From Diphasiastrum complanatum (Eukaryota; Streptophyta; Lycopodiopsida; Lycopodiales; Lycopodiaceae), in contig MU833459.1 of assembly GCA_029204225.1 (NCBI GenBank), positions 1 to 56,227 on the forward strand: 56,227 nucleotides of DNA, written 5' to 3'. The notes under the pieces were generated by a model, which made no database searches, was not told the DNA's origin, and worked only from the letters and a program-made list of their open reading frames with translations. Each line of letters opens with the position of its first letter. Within the stretch, counting starts at the first letter, position 1. A program made the translations under genes and the position numbers. Positions 11,861 through 23,293 of this stretch are shown here, piece by piece.

Positions 11861-12149
11861 GACATGTGGATGATGCTCATAGCAGGCGATTGATGATCTA
11901 CTTAGCCATCCTCCCCCTCCCCGTGGTCTGTGGCACACCATTCTTTCTATTTTCTAAACCATGCAGGCTTGGGGTTTTGCCACGTGGCAAGCCACATAGG
12001 CCTACCATAGGCTTTGTGTAGCAGGCTTTGATGTTATAATGATCGAGATACACAATTGTATCACTCAGTAGAAGTTATTATGATGATATTATTTAAAAAA
12101 TGACTTGTATTCTCTCCTAGATTCCGATGTTATATTAAAGAACTAAGCT
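11861..12149. other. No gene seen
   Basis: Short unique DNA before the gypsy remnant. No motif is recognised. Confidence 0.5.
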
Positions 12150-13617
12150 CCCACCAAGATCGATCCTGATATCTGGATTACAAAGCCAATAGACCAACGA
12201 GCCATGGTTTCAAGCTGTGCTACTACAGTCCACTCTGATGAGAAATCAGATGATGGACGTCGATGGAGGAGGATTGTCATACATGATAATTTACAAACCG
12301 ATGTGGTAAACTGGACCGAGGCCCTAGCCACGATCGATTGTCTTCAATTTGACGTTTCGTCAGATGAGCAATCCCCCAAGCAAAGGTCAGTTGTTGACCC
12401 ATTTTTTGATGAGAACAATATCCCTATCAAGAGATTAGAATGACCAGCGAAGAAATCTAGTGATGGCCATCAAGATGTCGTTTCATTTTTTATGTTGAGC
12501 CTAGAGGCTATACCCCAGGAACTGCTGCAAGGAGTCTGTAGTGAAAAGAAAATTGAAGTTCTTCAGGTGTTCACCCTGGAAGAAGGTCGAGAGTATGAGG
12601 ATGAGGATTTTCTCTGATATGTTGATCTTGACTATTTCAAGCTCGCGCCGAAAACCCGAGACACTAGATCCATGAGAGCCTATAGCGAAAGCAGATCTCA
12701 TTGAAACCGTAGAGCCCCACAAAGCAATGTTGTTGTAGGCCAAACGGATACAATGATTGATGGATTCATGACTAGTGTTCCTATAACCGTCAATGATCTC
12801 TTGCGAGAATGTATAGATTGGGACATAGCTGAGGACAAGGCTCTTTATAAGCTGGAAATCTCGTTATGGGACAATAGCGTAAACATGATAAAAGATTCTA
12901 TCCCTGATCCACAGTCAAAATCGCCAAGGAAAAAGAGCCAATTACTTTGAATTCTCCACCTGGAGAATCACCGAAGGAAAAAGCTCCAATCACCTTCGCA
13001 GATCTGGGTATGAAACCATCCAAGAGCATCAAAAAACTTGACCGTGATCTAAAAAGATTGGGTATCAACACCACCAGCCTTCTCTGCAAATGCAAACCCC
13101 TATATAAATAAAAAACAACTGAGTGGAAGGTTAAGAGTAATAAAAGAGAAATCAAATTTGAGTTGATGATCGACCAAGAATTAAAAGAAAAAGTTTTTCA
13201 GGACGCCGTTAAAGAACCCAAACATGCACATGACATGCCACAGTATTTCAAGGATTATGAGATGGATGAAGTGGTAGTGGTTATGCTTAGGGCAAAGAGA
13301 GAGCCCTTAGAGGAATCCTCCCAAGGAGCCAATGTTTATGAAGGTCTTGCCCGTACAAAGGAGATAGATATGGCTGAGAGGGGAGAAGAAAGTCGTATGG
13401 TATCAGTAGGGGAAGATATAGAGGGAGATAAACTCGAGGATCTCAAGGCACTTCTCCGCAAATACATCGACTGTCTTGCTTGGAATTATGCTAAGTTGAA
13501 GGGCATATCGCCAGATATAGTGGTTCATACCATTCCGTCGGCTGATGGCGCAAAACCCACAGTTAGTAGGCCTTATAGGTCCAATATGCAGCATGAATGG
13601 AGACAGATTAAAATAGA
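12150..13617 (+). pseudogene. Degenerate Ty3/gypsy pol (region leading into reverse transcriptase)
   Basis: Several plus-strand frames are open in turn. The clearest, 13163-13617, contains LKALLRKYIDCLAWNYAKLK then GISPDIVVHTIP and PTVSRPYRSNMQHEW. This matches the conserved stretch just upstream of gypsy RT (FAWSYxDMPGIDPxIVxHxL...RRxxP). Upstream frames give KEPITLNSPPGESPKEKAP then ITFADLGMKPSKSIKKLD, a low-complexity spacer typical between gypsy protease and RT. Stops and frameshifts are frequent. The remnant ends abruptly at about 13617, where a copia LTR fragment begins. Confidence 0.7.
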
Positions 13618-13649
13618 ATTTAAGGAGAGTAGAGGGAATAAATCCAACA
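13618..13649 (-). repeat. Truncated 3' LTR start (TGTTGGATTTATTCCC)
   Basis: On the minus strand TGTTGGATTTATTCCCTC starts directly after a polypurine tract, as a 3' LTR should. It is cut to about 30 bp by the junction with the gypsy remnant. Confidence 0.6.
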
Positions 13650-13660
13650 CCCCCCCTTAA
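13650..13660 (-). promoter_or_regulatory. Polypurine tract of the copia pol at 13657-16130
   Basis: Minus strand TTAAGGGGGGG directly before TGTTGG: the plus-strand priming site for reverse transcription. Confidence 0.75.
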
Positions 13661-16130
13661 TCTAGATCCGTAAATGCCTTGATCTTCAGACTGAGCAATG
13701 CACAAAATTTATTGTGTGCATTAACACTGAGTGCTTTCGTGAAGATGTCTGCAACCATGTCCTGCATTCTACAGTATGTTAAGCTCACCTCTCTGTCGAG
13801 AACCTTGCCCCTGATGTAGTGATATCTGATCTCAATGTGCTTACTCCTAGAATGAAATCTAGGGTTGTCCAATAAGGCAATAGCACTTTGGTTATCACAG
13901 AACAAAATTGTAGGGCTGTACTGATACCGATTAATGTCCGACAACAAATTTCTCAACCAAAATGCTTCCTTAATAGATTGAGAAGCAGCAATGTATTTTG
14001 CTTCAGTAGAAAAAAGTGCGATAGAGGTTTGCTTACGACTGTTCCATGAAATAGGACCATCGTTGAAGAAAAATGTAAATCCAGATGTGGACTTACGATT
14101 GTCTGCATCTCCTCCCCATCTTGCATCAGAATAACCATTGAGCTGTGTCGTTGCTGACATCTCCATACCAGATGCACTGGTCCATGATAGCTTGAATATA
14201 CCTCATGACTTGAATAAGAGCCTTCCAATGGGTATTGCCAAGATTAGCCATGTATTGGCTGAGTGAGCTAACATCAAAAGATATATCTAGTCTTGTACAG
14301 ACCATTGCGTACATGAGAGATCCTAGTATCGATCGATACATATACTCTCTCATTTGCTCCTCTTCCTGCTTGGTCTGGGGACATTGGTCCTTTGACAAAT
14401 GCAGACCTGGATCCATTGGTGAGTGATCTAATTTACAATTCATCAAATTGTATCTGTTAAAAACATTATGAAGATACCTTTGTTGAGCGATGTAAATCAG
14501 TCAATTTACTATGTCTCTGTGGATTTGAATTCCCAAACGGAAGTGAGCTTCGTCCAGATCAGACATGTTGAATTCTGAGAACAGCATCTGTTTCGAATCC
14601 TTAACCATATTGGTATTGTTGCTAAAGAGCAACGTATCATCTATGTATAAGGTGATGATAATGAAGGATTGTTGTACTGACTTGGAATAGATGTTGCAAT
14701 CAACACTGCTTGGTTTAAATCCTTGTTCAATGAGGAATGTGTTGATCCTTTGAAACCAAGCCTTGGCAGACGGTTTCAAGCCGTACAGTGCTTTGTGGAG
14801 TTTACAGACACGATTCTTCATGCCTTCCAAAACGTATCCTTTGGGCTGGATCATGTAGATATCTTCTTGTATAACTCCATTAAGATAGGCTGTTTGTACA
14901 TTAAGTTGATGTACTTCAAGGTCGGCAACTGCACTATAAGACGAGCATTTGGATCGATGAATGTTTAATGACTAGGCTAAAAGTCTCACTGTAGTCAACA
15001 TTCGGGATCTGGGTGAATCCTCGTGCTACCAGTCTAGCCTTCTTTCGATCAATTGCTTCATTGGCATTATATTTGACCTTAAAGATCCATTTGCAGTCAA
15101 TGATATTGCAGCCAATAGGAGCTTCGCCTAATGACCATGTCTGATTCTGATCGGAGAGGAATACTCTCTGTCCATGGCTTCTCTCCAGAGATCAGAGTCT
15201 GATTGGCTAAGTGCCTCTTTGACTGTCGTTGGTTCCTGCATTAAGAGATAGGCAGACTCAGAAGTATACCTTGTGGGCTGTGCATGCACTTGGCTTGATC
15301 TTTTGGGAGGATTCGACTGATGAATCACTCCTGGGACTTGTTGCTGGGCAGCAACAACATCTTCGTCTAATTTTCTATCTCAAAGTGGGTCGACAATACA
15401 TATGCCTGAGCTAGAAGCTCGAACTGTCGTGTCAACGACAAGTGATGAAAGTTCTTCTTGAGCAATATGCTTGCCTTTGAGGTCGACAAACTGATCCTCG
15501 ATAAAGACTGTATCCCGGCTATACAAGATTTGTTGGGTAGCAGGATCGTACAGCTTGTAAGTGTTATCAGACAAAATATATCCGATCATGATGGCCTTGA
15601 GACCTTGGAAGTCCAATTTCTTTCTTGTGTCTTTTGGGATCTACGCGTAGGCAATGCACCCAAACACTCTTAGGTTCTTCAAAGAAGGCTTAGAGCATGT
15701 CCACACCTCATGGGGTGTCTTATCTGAGAGGGCCTTGGTCGAACACTTGTTCTGGACGTAAGCTGTAGTGGAGACAGCTTCAGCCCATAATCTCTTGGGA
15801 AACGATGCATGCGATAACATACATCTACCAGATTCGACCAGAGTACGATTCTTCCTCTCAGCTAAGCCATTAGACTGAGGACTGTAAGGAGCGATGAATT
15901 GTTGCTCAATGCCTTGGCTTTGGCAGTACTCCTTAAACTTGACAGAGATATATTCTCCACCGTTGTCTGACCTTAGGGCCTTGATCATCCTTCCAGTCTC
16001 CTTTTCTAGATGCTCCTTGAAGATTCTGAAGCAGTTGAAGGCTTTTGATTTCTTCTTTATGAAGTACACCATAGTCCTTTTGGAGAATTCGTCAATAAAG
16101 GTTATAAAATACGGTTTGGCTTTGATTGCT
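13657..16130 (-). pseudogene. Degenerate copia pol: integrase, reverse transcriptase, RNase H
   Basis: Minus strand, in order: integrase core with LRSDNGGEYISVKFKEYCQ and NGLAERKNRTLVESG (15641-16072); the integrase C-terminal region with GYILSDNTYKLYDP (15380-15616); RT with ARLVARGF and KALYGLKPSAKAWFQR (14501-15120), whose active site reads YIDD; the RT tail with YRSILGSLMYA (14126-14446); and RNase H with GYSDARWGGDADNRKSTSG and FSTEAKYIAA (13657-14166), ending VADIFTKAL. Frames shift at about 14135, 14450, 14860, 15130-15330 and 15640. The N-terminal gag and protease are absent. Dead element. Confidence 0.92.
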
Positions 16131-16300
16131 TTGGGCCTTTCTTCTTCTTCTACTTTGTCGTGCTCTTGTTGGTGTACAAGGCGTGAGAATCAGTTGAGGA
16201 ACTCGAGGCTTCGTTCCTTCGCGTGTCTTCCTGCAACAACATAGTAATGAATCTCGAGAGATTCAATTCTGGATGAGTCGTGATAATCATCACCCAACTG

Positions 16301-16545
16301 TCATAAGAACTTGGCAATCACAAAGCCAAGAGAGTAGAGAAAATCATGCAACCTAGAGTACCAAGCTCTAGGTGCTTGCTTCAAGCCATATAGGCTCTTC
16401 CTTAAGTGGCAAACCTTGTCCTCCTCACCATCCTTGATAAAGCCCTCAGGTTGCAACATGTATATTTCCTCCTCCAAGTAGCCATTCAACAAAGCATTTG
16501 TCACATCCATTTGATAGAGATTCCACTTGAATAAAGTAGCAATAC
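16301..16545 (-). pseudogene. Separate copia RT fragment
   Basis: Encodes MDVTNALLNGYLEEEIYMLQ, EGFIKDGEEDKVCHLRKSLY and GLKQAPRAWYSRLHDFLYSL, the central RT block. It duplicates a domain already present at 14501-15120 and differs from it strongly, so it belongs to another element. Confidence 0.88.
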
Positions 16546-16668
16546 AAGTTCCATCTCAGTGAGACCATGACACAGAGAAGCTTGCGAGAGCTAGTTTGAT
16601 GATTCAAGCTGCTGCCCTTTCATATTTCTGATGCTTGCAGGGCCGTTGCGCAGCTGAGGAGAGAGACA

Positions 16669-18549
16669 TGTGGAGCCATGACTATGGCTCTTTACTACAT
16701 TTTGTCGGCTTCTTAATGCTAAATCATAAGCCTTACTTCTTATCGTAGTGCTTAGTATGGTTTTAAGCTATATTTAGTGCTATGAGTCAAATCTGTTCTA
16801 TATTTAGTATGAATTTGGCATATGGCTGTGTCTAGCCGTTGCTCTTTTAAGTTATATTTAAACCGCATAGTCTACATAAAGACCATTTGTAATTTAATAC
16901 TGAGGCAATACTCATGTAAGGTTCAATTTTTGTTGTGGAAGTCATTGGTTTAAAATGGTACGGACCTTCGTCAAGCTATTCTTAAGGTGATAGCCATATT
17001 CTAAAGCCCAGTCGGCATTCTCGCATTATTCGACTTTGTGTGAGAGTCGCAGCCAGAGCCTTCCACCTTCGCATTTTCTTAATGCTCCTTTAAAGGCTGA
17101 CTATTGCACAAAGCAGTTGGGTCTCAATCTAAAAGGCAAGAGTCTATTTCCTAAGGGCAGTTTTGTATTTCTGAAGGGCAGCTGTCACACTTTGCTGGAT
17201 CTGTAGGGCAGCTGTTGCACCTCGCTAAAAAGCAATTGTCACACTCCTCACTCTCTCTCTTCGGGATTCTTAGGATAGGCTTCGCTCTCCCAAACGCAGG
17301 TTTGAAGACGGTTTTCCAGCCCTCATCGGTTTCTTGCGGCCAGCCACCATCGCACTTCATCTCCAGCCCACCTTCACTCGGGACCCTCGTTCTTTAGTGC
17401 CTACCTCAGCGGGTCATTGGGCCATCGTTCTTTCATTCATCCTCTTCTCAAGCGACGGTTTCCCGGCAAGTCTCCAAGTCCTCATCGGCCATCTATCAGA
17501 TTCAAGACACATCAGAGAAGCAGGTCCTGCATCGCCCATCTAACAGATCTGCCGCAGTTCCTGAGGCAGTTAGTCATCACCAGCACTCCAAAGTTTTATC
17601 TCCAACCAATCGCACTATTTGAAATAGCCATCAAACCTGTTTCTAACTATCAAACCTATGTTGGCAGCTTCTTATTGGCTAATGAGAGCCCTGTTCCAGA
17701 TGGCAAATGACCATTTGCTCTTTCTTGCAAACAGTTGCAGAGCCCTCTTCTCTCTAGCACGATTTTGCTTTTGCTATAACTTGTCATGCTCAAGCCATTA
17801 GCATTCATTCAGACACAATGTAGAACAGAGGCTCAGAAGCTCTATTGGTGCTTTAATGTAGATTTACTGCTTTTGCTATTCATCTACAAGTTCAGAACGT
17901 TTGTGTTCTCAGATTCTTGTATAGAGGTGTAGCAATCTCTCTTCTTTGCAGTGCTTAGACTGTACACATCTTTGTAATCCGCAAATGGTGAATACAGATA
18001 ATGTAAATCTGAGTGTTCTGAATCACACAACTTGTTTCTATTGTGAATAGCTTCTGTGCTTTTCATGGTGATTCATGTTGGTAATAGGAAGTTTATGGCA
18101 CTGTATGCAATGCTTATTACACAGTGTTTGGACTGGAATTGTCTAGTGAAGTGTCTCTAGCCTTCAATCTTGTGATTTGCGCAGATCATAGGAGTTAGAT
18201 TCATGATAAGCTACTGTCAAGATAACAGAAACACTGTGTGGCTTTCCCTTTTGCCGAAGTATTTGCTTTCTTGAGTTCATTCCCAATTGAATCTGAAAAC
18301 CATAATGAAGTATTCGGTATCTTTCTTCTGGGTGTTTTGTTTTCTTTATAAGGTTGTTCTGGTAGCCCATGTGAAAACATTTGTTGATGACTAGATCGCA
18401 ATCATTTTATATTCCACTCCGTTCATTCTTGGTTATTTCCTTAGTTTGCACTAATAATCACAGTATTAGTCTTTTTATTGCTCTCCTGTAGGAACAATAC
18501 CCATTTATACTACAAATATCAATCATTTTGTTGTTGGTATGCCGCGACA
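16669..18549. mobile_element. Y: 1.9 kb LTR-like insertion inside an E-family LTR
   Basis: Starts TGTGGAGCC at 16669 and ends CCGCGACA at 18549, so it has TG...CA ends. Immediately right, GATTC (18550-18554) is the duplicated target inside an E-family LTR; the matching copy GAATC sits at 31290-31294 beside a second Y copy. A related inverted copy of its 16669-18013 part is at 30286-31289. About 370 bp (16967-17335) are absent from the second copy. No retroelement protein is encoded, so a long solo LTR fits best. The frames at 17215-17710 are incidental. Confidence 0.6.
17150..17250. repeat. Short tandem repeats AGGGCAGCTGTYRCAC
   Basis: AGGGCAGTTTTGTATT, AGGGCAGCTGTCACAC, AGGGCAGCTGTTGCAC and AAGCAATTGTCACAC follow one another at about 30-36 bp spacing within Y. 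Present only in this copy of Y. Confidence 0.7.
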
Positions 18550-18938
18550 GATTCATTCATCAGAGTAAAAATGTTCACATAACTAACTTGCATACACAGT
18601 GCAAAACTAATAGAAAATGATCTATTGCTTTATGAAAACTTCTTAAAGGAGAGTTTATAGTCTGTCGCATATCTGACTGCAAAAACTGTTCTATTCTATT
18701 CCATGCTATCATTTTTTCCTATCTCTCTACTTATGTTTGTTGGTAGAGAAAATATATATTATTTTATCATTTTCTTTTAAGTTGGTCTTGTAATAAAGGG
18801 GCTATGCTTAAGCACTGATTAGTTGCAGCTGTATGTTTTTATTTGAACAGATTGTACTTGCAACCGCCTTTGCGAGATCTGATTCGTCCCGTGTGGAAGT
18901 ATCCGGGGATGAAGGAAAGTAAAATTCATTTTTCAACA
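18550..18938 (-). repeat. E-family LTR fragment (first about 400 bp)
   Basis: The reverse complement matches 34889-35288, the first part of the 3' LTR of element E (TGTTGRAAAATGAA...CAGATCTCGCAAAGGCG...). Similarity is roughly 85-90% by eye. It stops exactly at the GATTC target duplication of Y. The remaining LTR part is not present on the far side of Y. Confidence 0.85.
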
Positions 18939-20061
18939 TCTAGGAATTTGAGATGTTGAGTGCTCTCTAACTCCTTCAACTTCTTCGTAATTCTGTGACT
19001 CCACTTGCTGCAAAAATGACTTTTTTGGACTCATCACAAAAAATTGTATGCTCCACTATTACAAACAACTGTCGTTCCTTAATAAATTGCGCTGGCAAAT
19101 GATGGAGGGCATCAATAACAAAATTTACCAGTCTTGACAACAACAATCTCGCCTCTAGGAAGCTCAAAAGATCCAAGATGAAAAGGCTTCGATTGGTGTG
19201 GGACCACCAATCGAATAAGGAGGGGAATAATGTTAGCAATAGAGTGAAAAGTAAAAAAGAAATAAAACTCCGTGGCATGTGTATTGTAAGTCCACGTATG
19301 AGTAAAAGCTAATAAACTTCTACTATGGCATGTGTTTTGTAAGTCCATGGGTAGAAGCTTAAATAAATAAAATAACTTAAACTTAGACTTAAGAAAACTT
19401 AAGCTTAGAAAGATTCTAAGTTATGTTAAGCTATCTTAGGTCTAGAATTAGCAAAGTTCTAAAATTCTACGTTAAAATTTAGAAGCCTTAGAATGCCTAG
19501 TTTAGATACTAATCCCATAAGCTAGTGGATGCTTATGGAAGGCCCTTCTTGCTATAATAAGAGAGACATTTTCCTTGTAAATAGCACTTTTGAGATTATG
19601 CTATATTGTCTTTCTCTATTTTGAGATTGTCATTCTGTTTCACTTGTGTTCCCTTTGGAAAGGTGCATAGCTTGAGGGAAGATGCTTGGGCCTCCTCTTG
19701 CCTCCTTTTTCTTATTGTGACATGCGTTTTATTGCTTTATGTTTATTTAGCCGCAATTTATTATTTACATCTCCCCTTTGGGTGTTAAGTAGGATTTAGT
19801 TGACTCCTTGCTAGTTGGGTAAGCCTTAGCAAGGTTTTTGTTATTTTGCACATGTGGTTAGTTGGGTACGCCTTAGCCACACCTTAATTAGTTTTATTTC
19901 CTTTCCGAGCACCAGTTGGGAAAGCCTTGGTGTTCTCTTCCTTTGTTTACGTTATTTACAGTTGAAAGCTTGTGTAGATCTTAGAAGGTGGACAACTGGT
20001 CTACCATTATACTACGCATGAACCCTTATTAGACCTAGCCACCATAGTGCAGTAGAATTAC
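18939..20061. other. Unassigned DNA with LTR-like character
   Basis: No coding domain is recognised. A TATA-like GCTATAATAAGAGAGA near 19550 is followed by T-rich, possibly transcribed DNA, and three imperfect direct repeats lie at 19811-19935. This could be a solo LTR, but its ends could not be fixed. Confidence 0.35.
19811..19935. repeat. Three imperfect repeats of AGTTGGGTAAGCCTTAG
   Basis: AGTTGGGTAAGCCTTAG, AGTTGGGTACGCCTTAG and AGTTGGGAAAGCCTTGG occur about 50 bp apart. Confidence 0.85.
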
Positions 20062-20863
20062 TTCCAACATTGTCACTCCTCAAGCACTTGACCTTTGTTC
20101 TTCTTAAAGCAATCACTATCAAAATGTCCTTTGAATCCACAATAGAAATATTTTAGCTTTGATCTATCTTCATTCTTGCCAACAAAAGTAGAAGGTTCAC
20201 CTTGATCTCGCCCTTTTGGGCTTTTGCCTTTGTCCTTGAACTTGCCTTTTGAGAACATAGCTCCCTCCTCTCCAACTTGAGATGTAGAAGTAGATCCTCC
20301 TCTTTCTTGGCATCTAAACTCTTCAGCCACCAAGGCCTCTTGCAAGTCCTCCATACTTTGCAATGTCTCTTGAATAGCAAAACTTTGCACCAAATTAGCA
20401 TGATCATCCAACAAGCCATTAAGAACAACTTGAAAAAGCTTCACATCCTTAATGCTTTCAATAATGTCAATGCTTTAACTCTCAAAACAAAAGCATGAGC
20501 ACCTTCATCCTTCTTTTGAAGACTTTGAAAATTTTGCCTCCTTAGAGTTAGAAACCTAGATGTAGACTTGGACTCATAAACCTTCTTCAAAGATTTCCAA
20601 GCCTCACTTGATGTTGTGCACTTTCCAACTTCCTTCAGAAGCTCATTAGTCACATTCATCTTGATCATATGGAAAGCTTTATTTGCCCTCTTGTCATACC
20701 TCAATTGTTCTTGAGGTGCCAAAGGTCTCTCCTCCACACCTACAACAATATCCATCAAATCATTCATCTCAAGCAAATATACCATCCTCACCTTCCAGGT
20801 TGAGTAATTTGTTGAGGTAAGTCTTTGATTGCTTTCCAACATGAAGCCACTTGAGGTTGCCAT
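20062..20863 (-). pseudogene. Copia gag remnant
   Basis: From the ATG at 20863, the minus strand encodes MATSSGFMLESNQRLTSTNY, STWKVRMVYLLEMNDLMDIV and NVTNELLKEVGKCTTSSEAW. After a frameshift at about 20441-20470 it gives VVLNGLLDDHANLVQSFAIQ and a knuckle reading YFYCGFKGHFDSDC, in which the first Cys is Tyr. The gag is close to that of B1/B2. It ends at about 20065 with no protease following. Confidence 0.9.
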
Positions 20864-21452
20864 GTTGCAATGATCTGATCTTCTCTTTAAACTTCTTACA
20901 ATGCACTTAGCACTCTCTTGACAATCAACAAATTAAACTCAAGAAGGAATCACAAATATTTGGAAACAATCTAGCCTCTCCTTTTCTCTCTTCTAACAAA
21001 TTTTAGCACATAGAATGTTGATTTCTTGATCACAATAGATCTAAATACAGTATGATGAACATTTTCTAACACCTAAGATTGAAACACACTCTTGAAAAAT
21101 TCCAGCAACTTAAATCAAGATATCCTATCAAATTTAGAGTTCTTCCAAAAATGCAAAATATTGAATCAAGCAAAAACTATATGCAAAAGTAAGAATCTTG
21201 ATATATGATCTAGAAGAATATAACATCCACAATCATGAGAAATTTTTGTCTCCATATTCTAGTAAGTGGTTATAAAAATTGGCCTACTCCAAGTGATTTG
21301 AGCTAAAATGATGCTTGGATCACAAAGATCCGCCTTCTATACTTGAATATGCATGATTTGAGCTAGAAACACCTCCAAATCCACATAGAATGTATGGCGC
21401 CCTCATATCTACCTCTAGATTCGGCAAATACTCCAAATTTGGCCTGCAACCT
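20864..21452 (-). other. Leader between primer site and gag
   Basis: Noncoding AT-rich stretch in the position of a copia 5' leader (gag ATG at 20863, primer-like site at 21453). No gene is seen. Confidence 0.55.
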
Positions 21453-21462
21453 ACTCTGATAT
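21453..21462 (-). promoter_or_regulatory. Degenerate primer binding site
   Basis: Minus strand ATATCAGAGT right after the LTR's ACA end, resembling TGGTATCAGAGC with its first bases lost. Confidence 0.5.
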
Positions 21463-21950
21463 TGTAAGAATTGCCTAGTGAAGGTCAGACTAGATCTTGT
21501 TGCAAACAACCAAAAGGACACCCGTGGAGCAAAACCACCCAACCAACAAGAAATGGGTAGTCAATACCCTAACCACTTCACCCCCATGCCATGGTGAATG
21601 AATGCAAGAGAGGAGAGGAATCCTGGCTTTAAGGATTAGAAAATCGAATAGGGAGATGGGCGAGTTTCCATGGTAAGTATTCTCTCCAAGAGGAGAGATT
21701 ATTCTCCTTAGAATCCCCCATGCAACCTCTATTAAGCTATTGACCTCCTATTCTTGCATTATAGCAGTCAAACACCATGCAAGTGCTCCTATGTCCAATT
21801 ATAGGTCTGGTCCCTCATATGATTCTTAATTACTTGTAACAACCACGTCCAAAATGATCTAGCATAACTTATAACCACATACCACTGGAGTGGCTGGCTA
21901 TCCACGTCAAGAGTTATTCCGATTCCCTTATACAGGACATGGACATAACA
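21463..21950 (-). repeat. LTR (488 bp) flanked by internal sequence on both sides
   Basis: On the minus strand it starts TGTTATGTCC at 21950, directly after a polypurine tract, and ends AATTCTTACA at 21463, directly before a primer-like site. A polypurine tract marks the 3' end of an element and a primer site marks a 5' end, so this LTR sits between two internal regions. Confidence 0.6.
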
Positions 21951-22060
21951 TTCTTCCTCCCTTAAGCCAGTTTTGTCCCCAAAACCAATAACTAGGGAAG
22001 ATCCAAATTTGTATGCTTTTAACTCTTTCCCATGAATCATTATCCTCAATCTAACCAACC
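21951..22060 (-). other. Polypurine tract and 3' internal end of an LTR element
   Basis: Minus strand CTTAAGGGAGGAAGAA (21951-21966) precedes the LTR start. The adjoining frame (HGKELKAYKFGSSLVIGFGD, then KTGLREEEC) looks like the tail of an LTR-element polyprotein. Copia versus gypsy cannot be decided. Confidence 0.45.
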
Positions 22061-22129
22061 ATTCTAAGCAAGCACTCAGAGAAGAACGATTCCTTAATTG
22101 TTTATCTCTAACTCAGAGTACTCTTTCAG

Positions 22130-22530
22130 GGTCCAAAGGTACATTGAGCGATAAGTACTCCAATGGAAAAAATATTCAATACATCCAACTGTCATCATCA
22201 TATAAACTAAGTTTACATGATACATTGGATGAGCAGTCATCCAAACTTGAAGATTAAGTTCAAAGACTAACAGATCATTCATTTAACTTTTACATTTACC
22301 TTGAAAATCAATGACTTCAATATCAAATAAGTACTTAGAGATGGAATAATTCTCAAACTATATATCTTTTCACTGAAGCACTATATCGACCTCTAGAAGT
22401 ACACTAAGAGATTAATTTCCCTATTGGACCTGATTCTCTCCAATCTAGTAATGTCACCATCATGTAATCTCAATTTACATGAATCTCTGGGTGAAATGTC
22501 ACCTTACATTGGAAATCAATGTTTAAAAGT
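22130..22530. repeat. Diverged tandem duplication, period about 260 bp
   Basis: Two units share GTACAYTRAGHGAT, YCCAAYTGTCATCATCAT/TAATGTCACCATCAT, TTTACATGA and an ending in TTRAAGDTTAAG (about 22130-22270 and 22390-22530). Noncoding. Confidence 0.55.
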
Positions 22531-22654
22531 TAAGGTCAAAAGAAAAGAAAGGAAGTGTTGTTCAAGTTTATTTTACTTGTTTAATCTCATGTTTGAGCAA
22601 TTTCATGTGGATGTGAGCAAATTGTCAAGATATGGTCACACTAGCTACATTGAT
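22531..22654 (+). pseudogene. Fragment of the B-family captured sequence
   Basis: Encodes RKCCSSLFYLFNLMFEQFHV then DVSKLSRYGHTSYID, closely matching the unrecognised domain of B2 (RKCCSSLLYLFYLMFEQFHV). It is fused to the last 27 bp of a B-family LTR at 22655, where flanking host DNA would be expected. Confidence 0.8.
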
Positions 22655-22683
22655 TGGATCATAATGATCTGAAATCCTTCACA

Positions 22684-22695
22684 TGGTATCAGAGC
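22684..22695 (+). promoter_or_regulatory. Primer binding site of B1
   Basis: Perfect TGGTATCAGAGC two bases after the CA end of the U5 remnant. Confidence 0.95.
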
Positions 22696-23293
22696 TTGTG
22701 TTTCAGGTTATGAAGGAGGAAATCAGATCTATCAATGATTTGGTAAAGATATCAAGACAAGAGCATGCTAGAGAGGATTCTATACCAAAATCGAGTTTTT
22801 TGCTTTTGTAGATTGGATCTTTTGTAGATCAAAACCCTATATAGATTTTAAAACTTGATAAATTCCGATTTTTGATTTCACATACTAGATTTGGCCAATT
22901 TTTGGATCATTAGATCAACCTTAGTGGTGGCTATTAGATTGCATAATCAAAATTTCAACATTTGCATGTAGATTTGGAATAGTCAATCTTTTGTGATTTT
23001 AACAAAACCCTAATTTTGATTGGATCTCTAGATAGTGAGGTTTCTGGACTTCATTTGAGTGTGTTCAATTTTAGGAAGTGGAAAAAGTCATTAGATTGAG
23101 GATAGATCAAAGGTTGATCAAGATTTCATAATTCTATGTGGTGCTGATTTGCCTGTTATAAGTGCTAGAGGAGAATTTGTGAGATAGTTTCAAATCTTCG
23201 TGATTTCTTTAGAAAGCATTTTTTGCTGCTCAAAGGAGTGCCTTGTGCATTGAAATAGGTTGAAAGAGAAGATCAAGATCAGGTCATTGCTAC
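22696..23293 (+). other. Leader of B1
   Basis: About 600 bp without coding, matching the leader of B2 (53537-54124) in reverse orientation. Confidence 0.75.
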
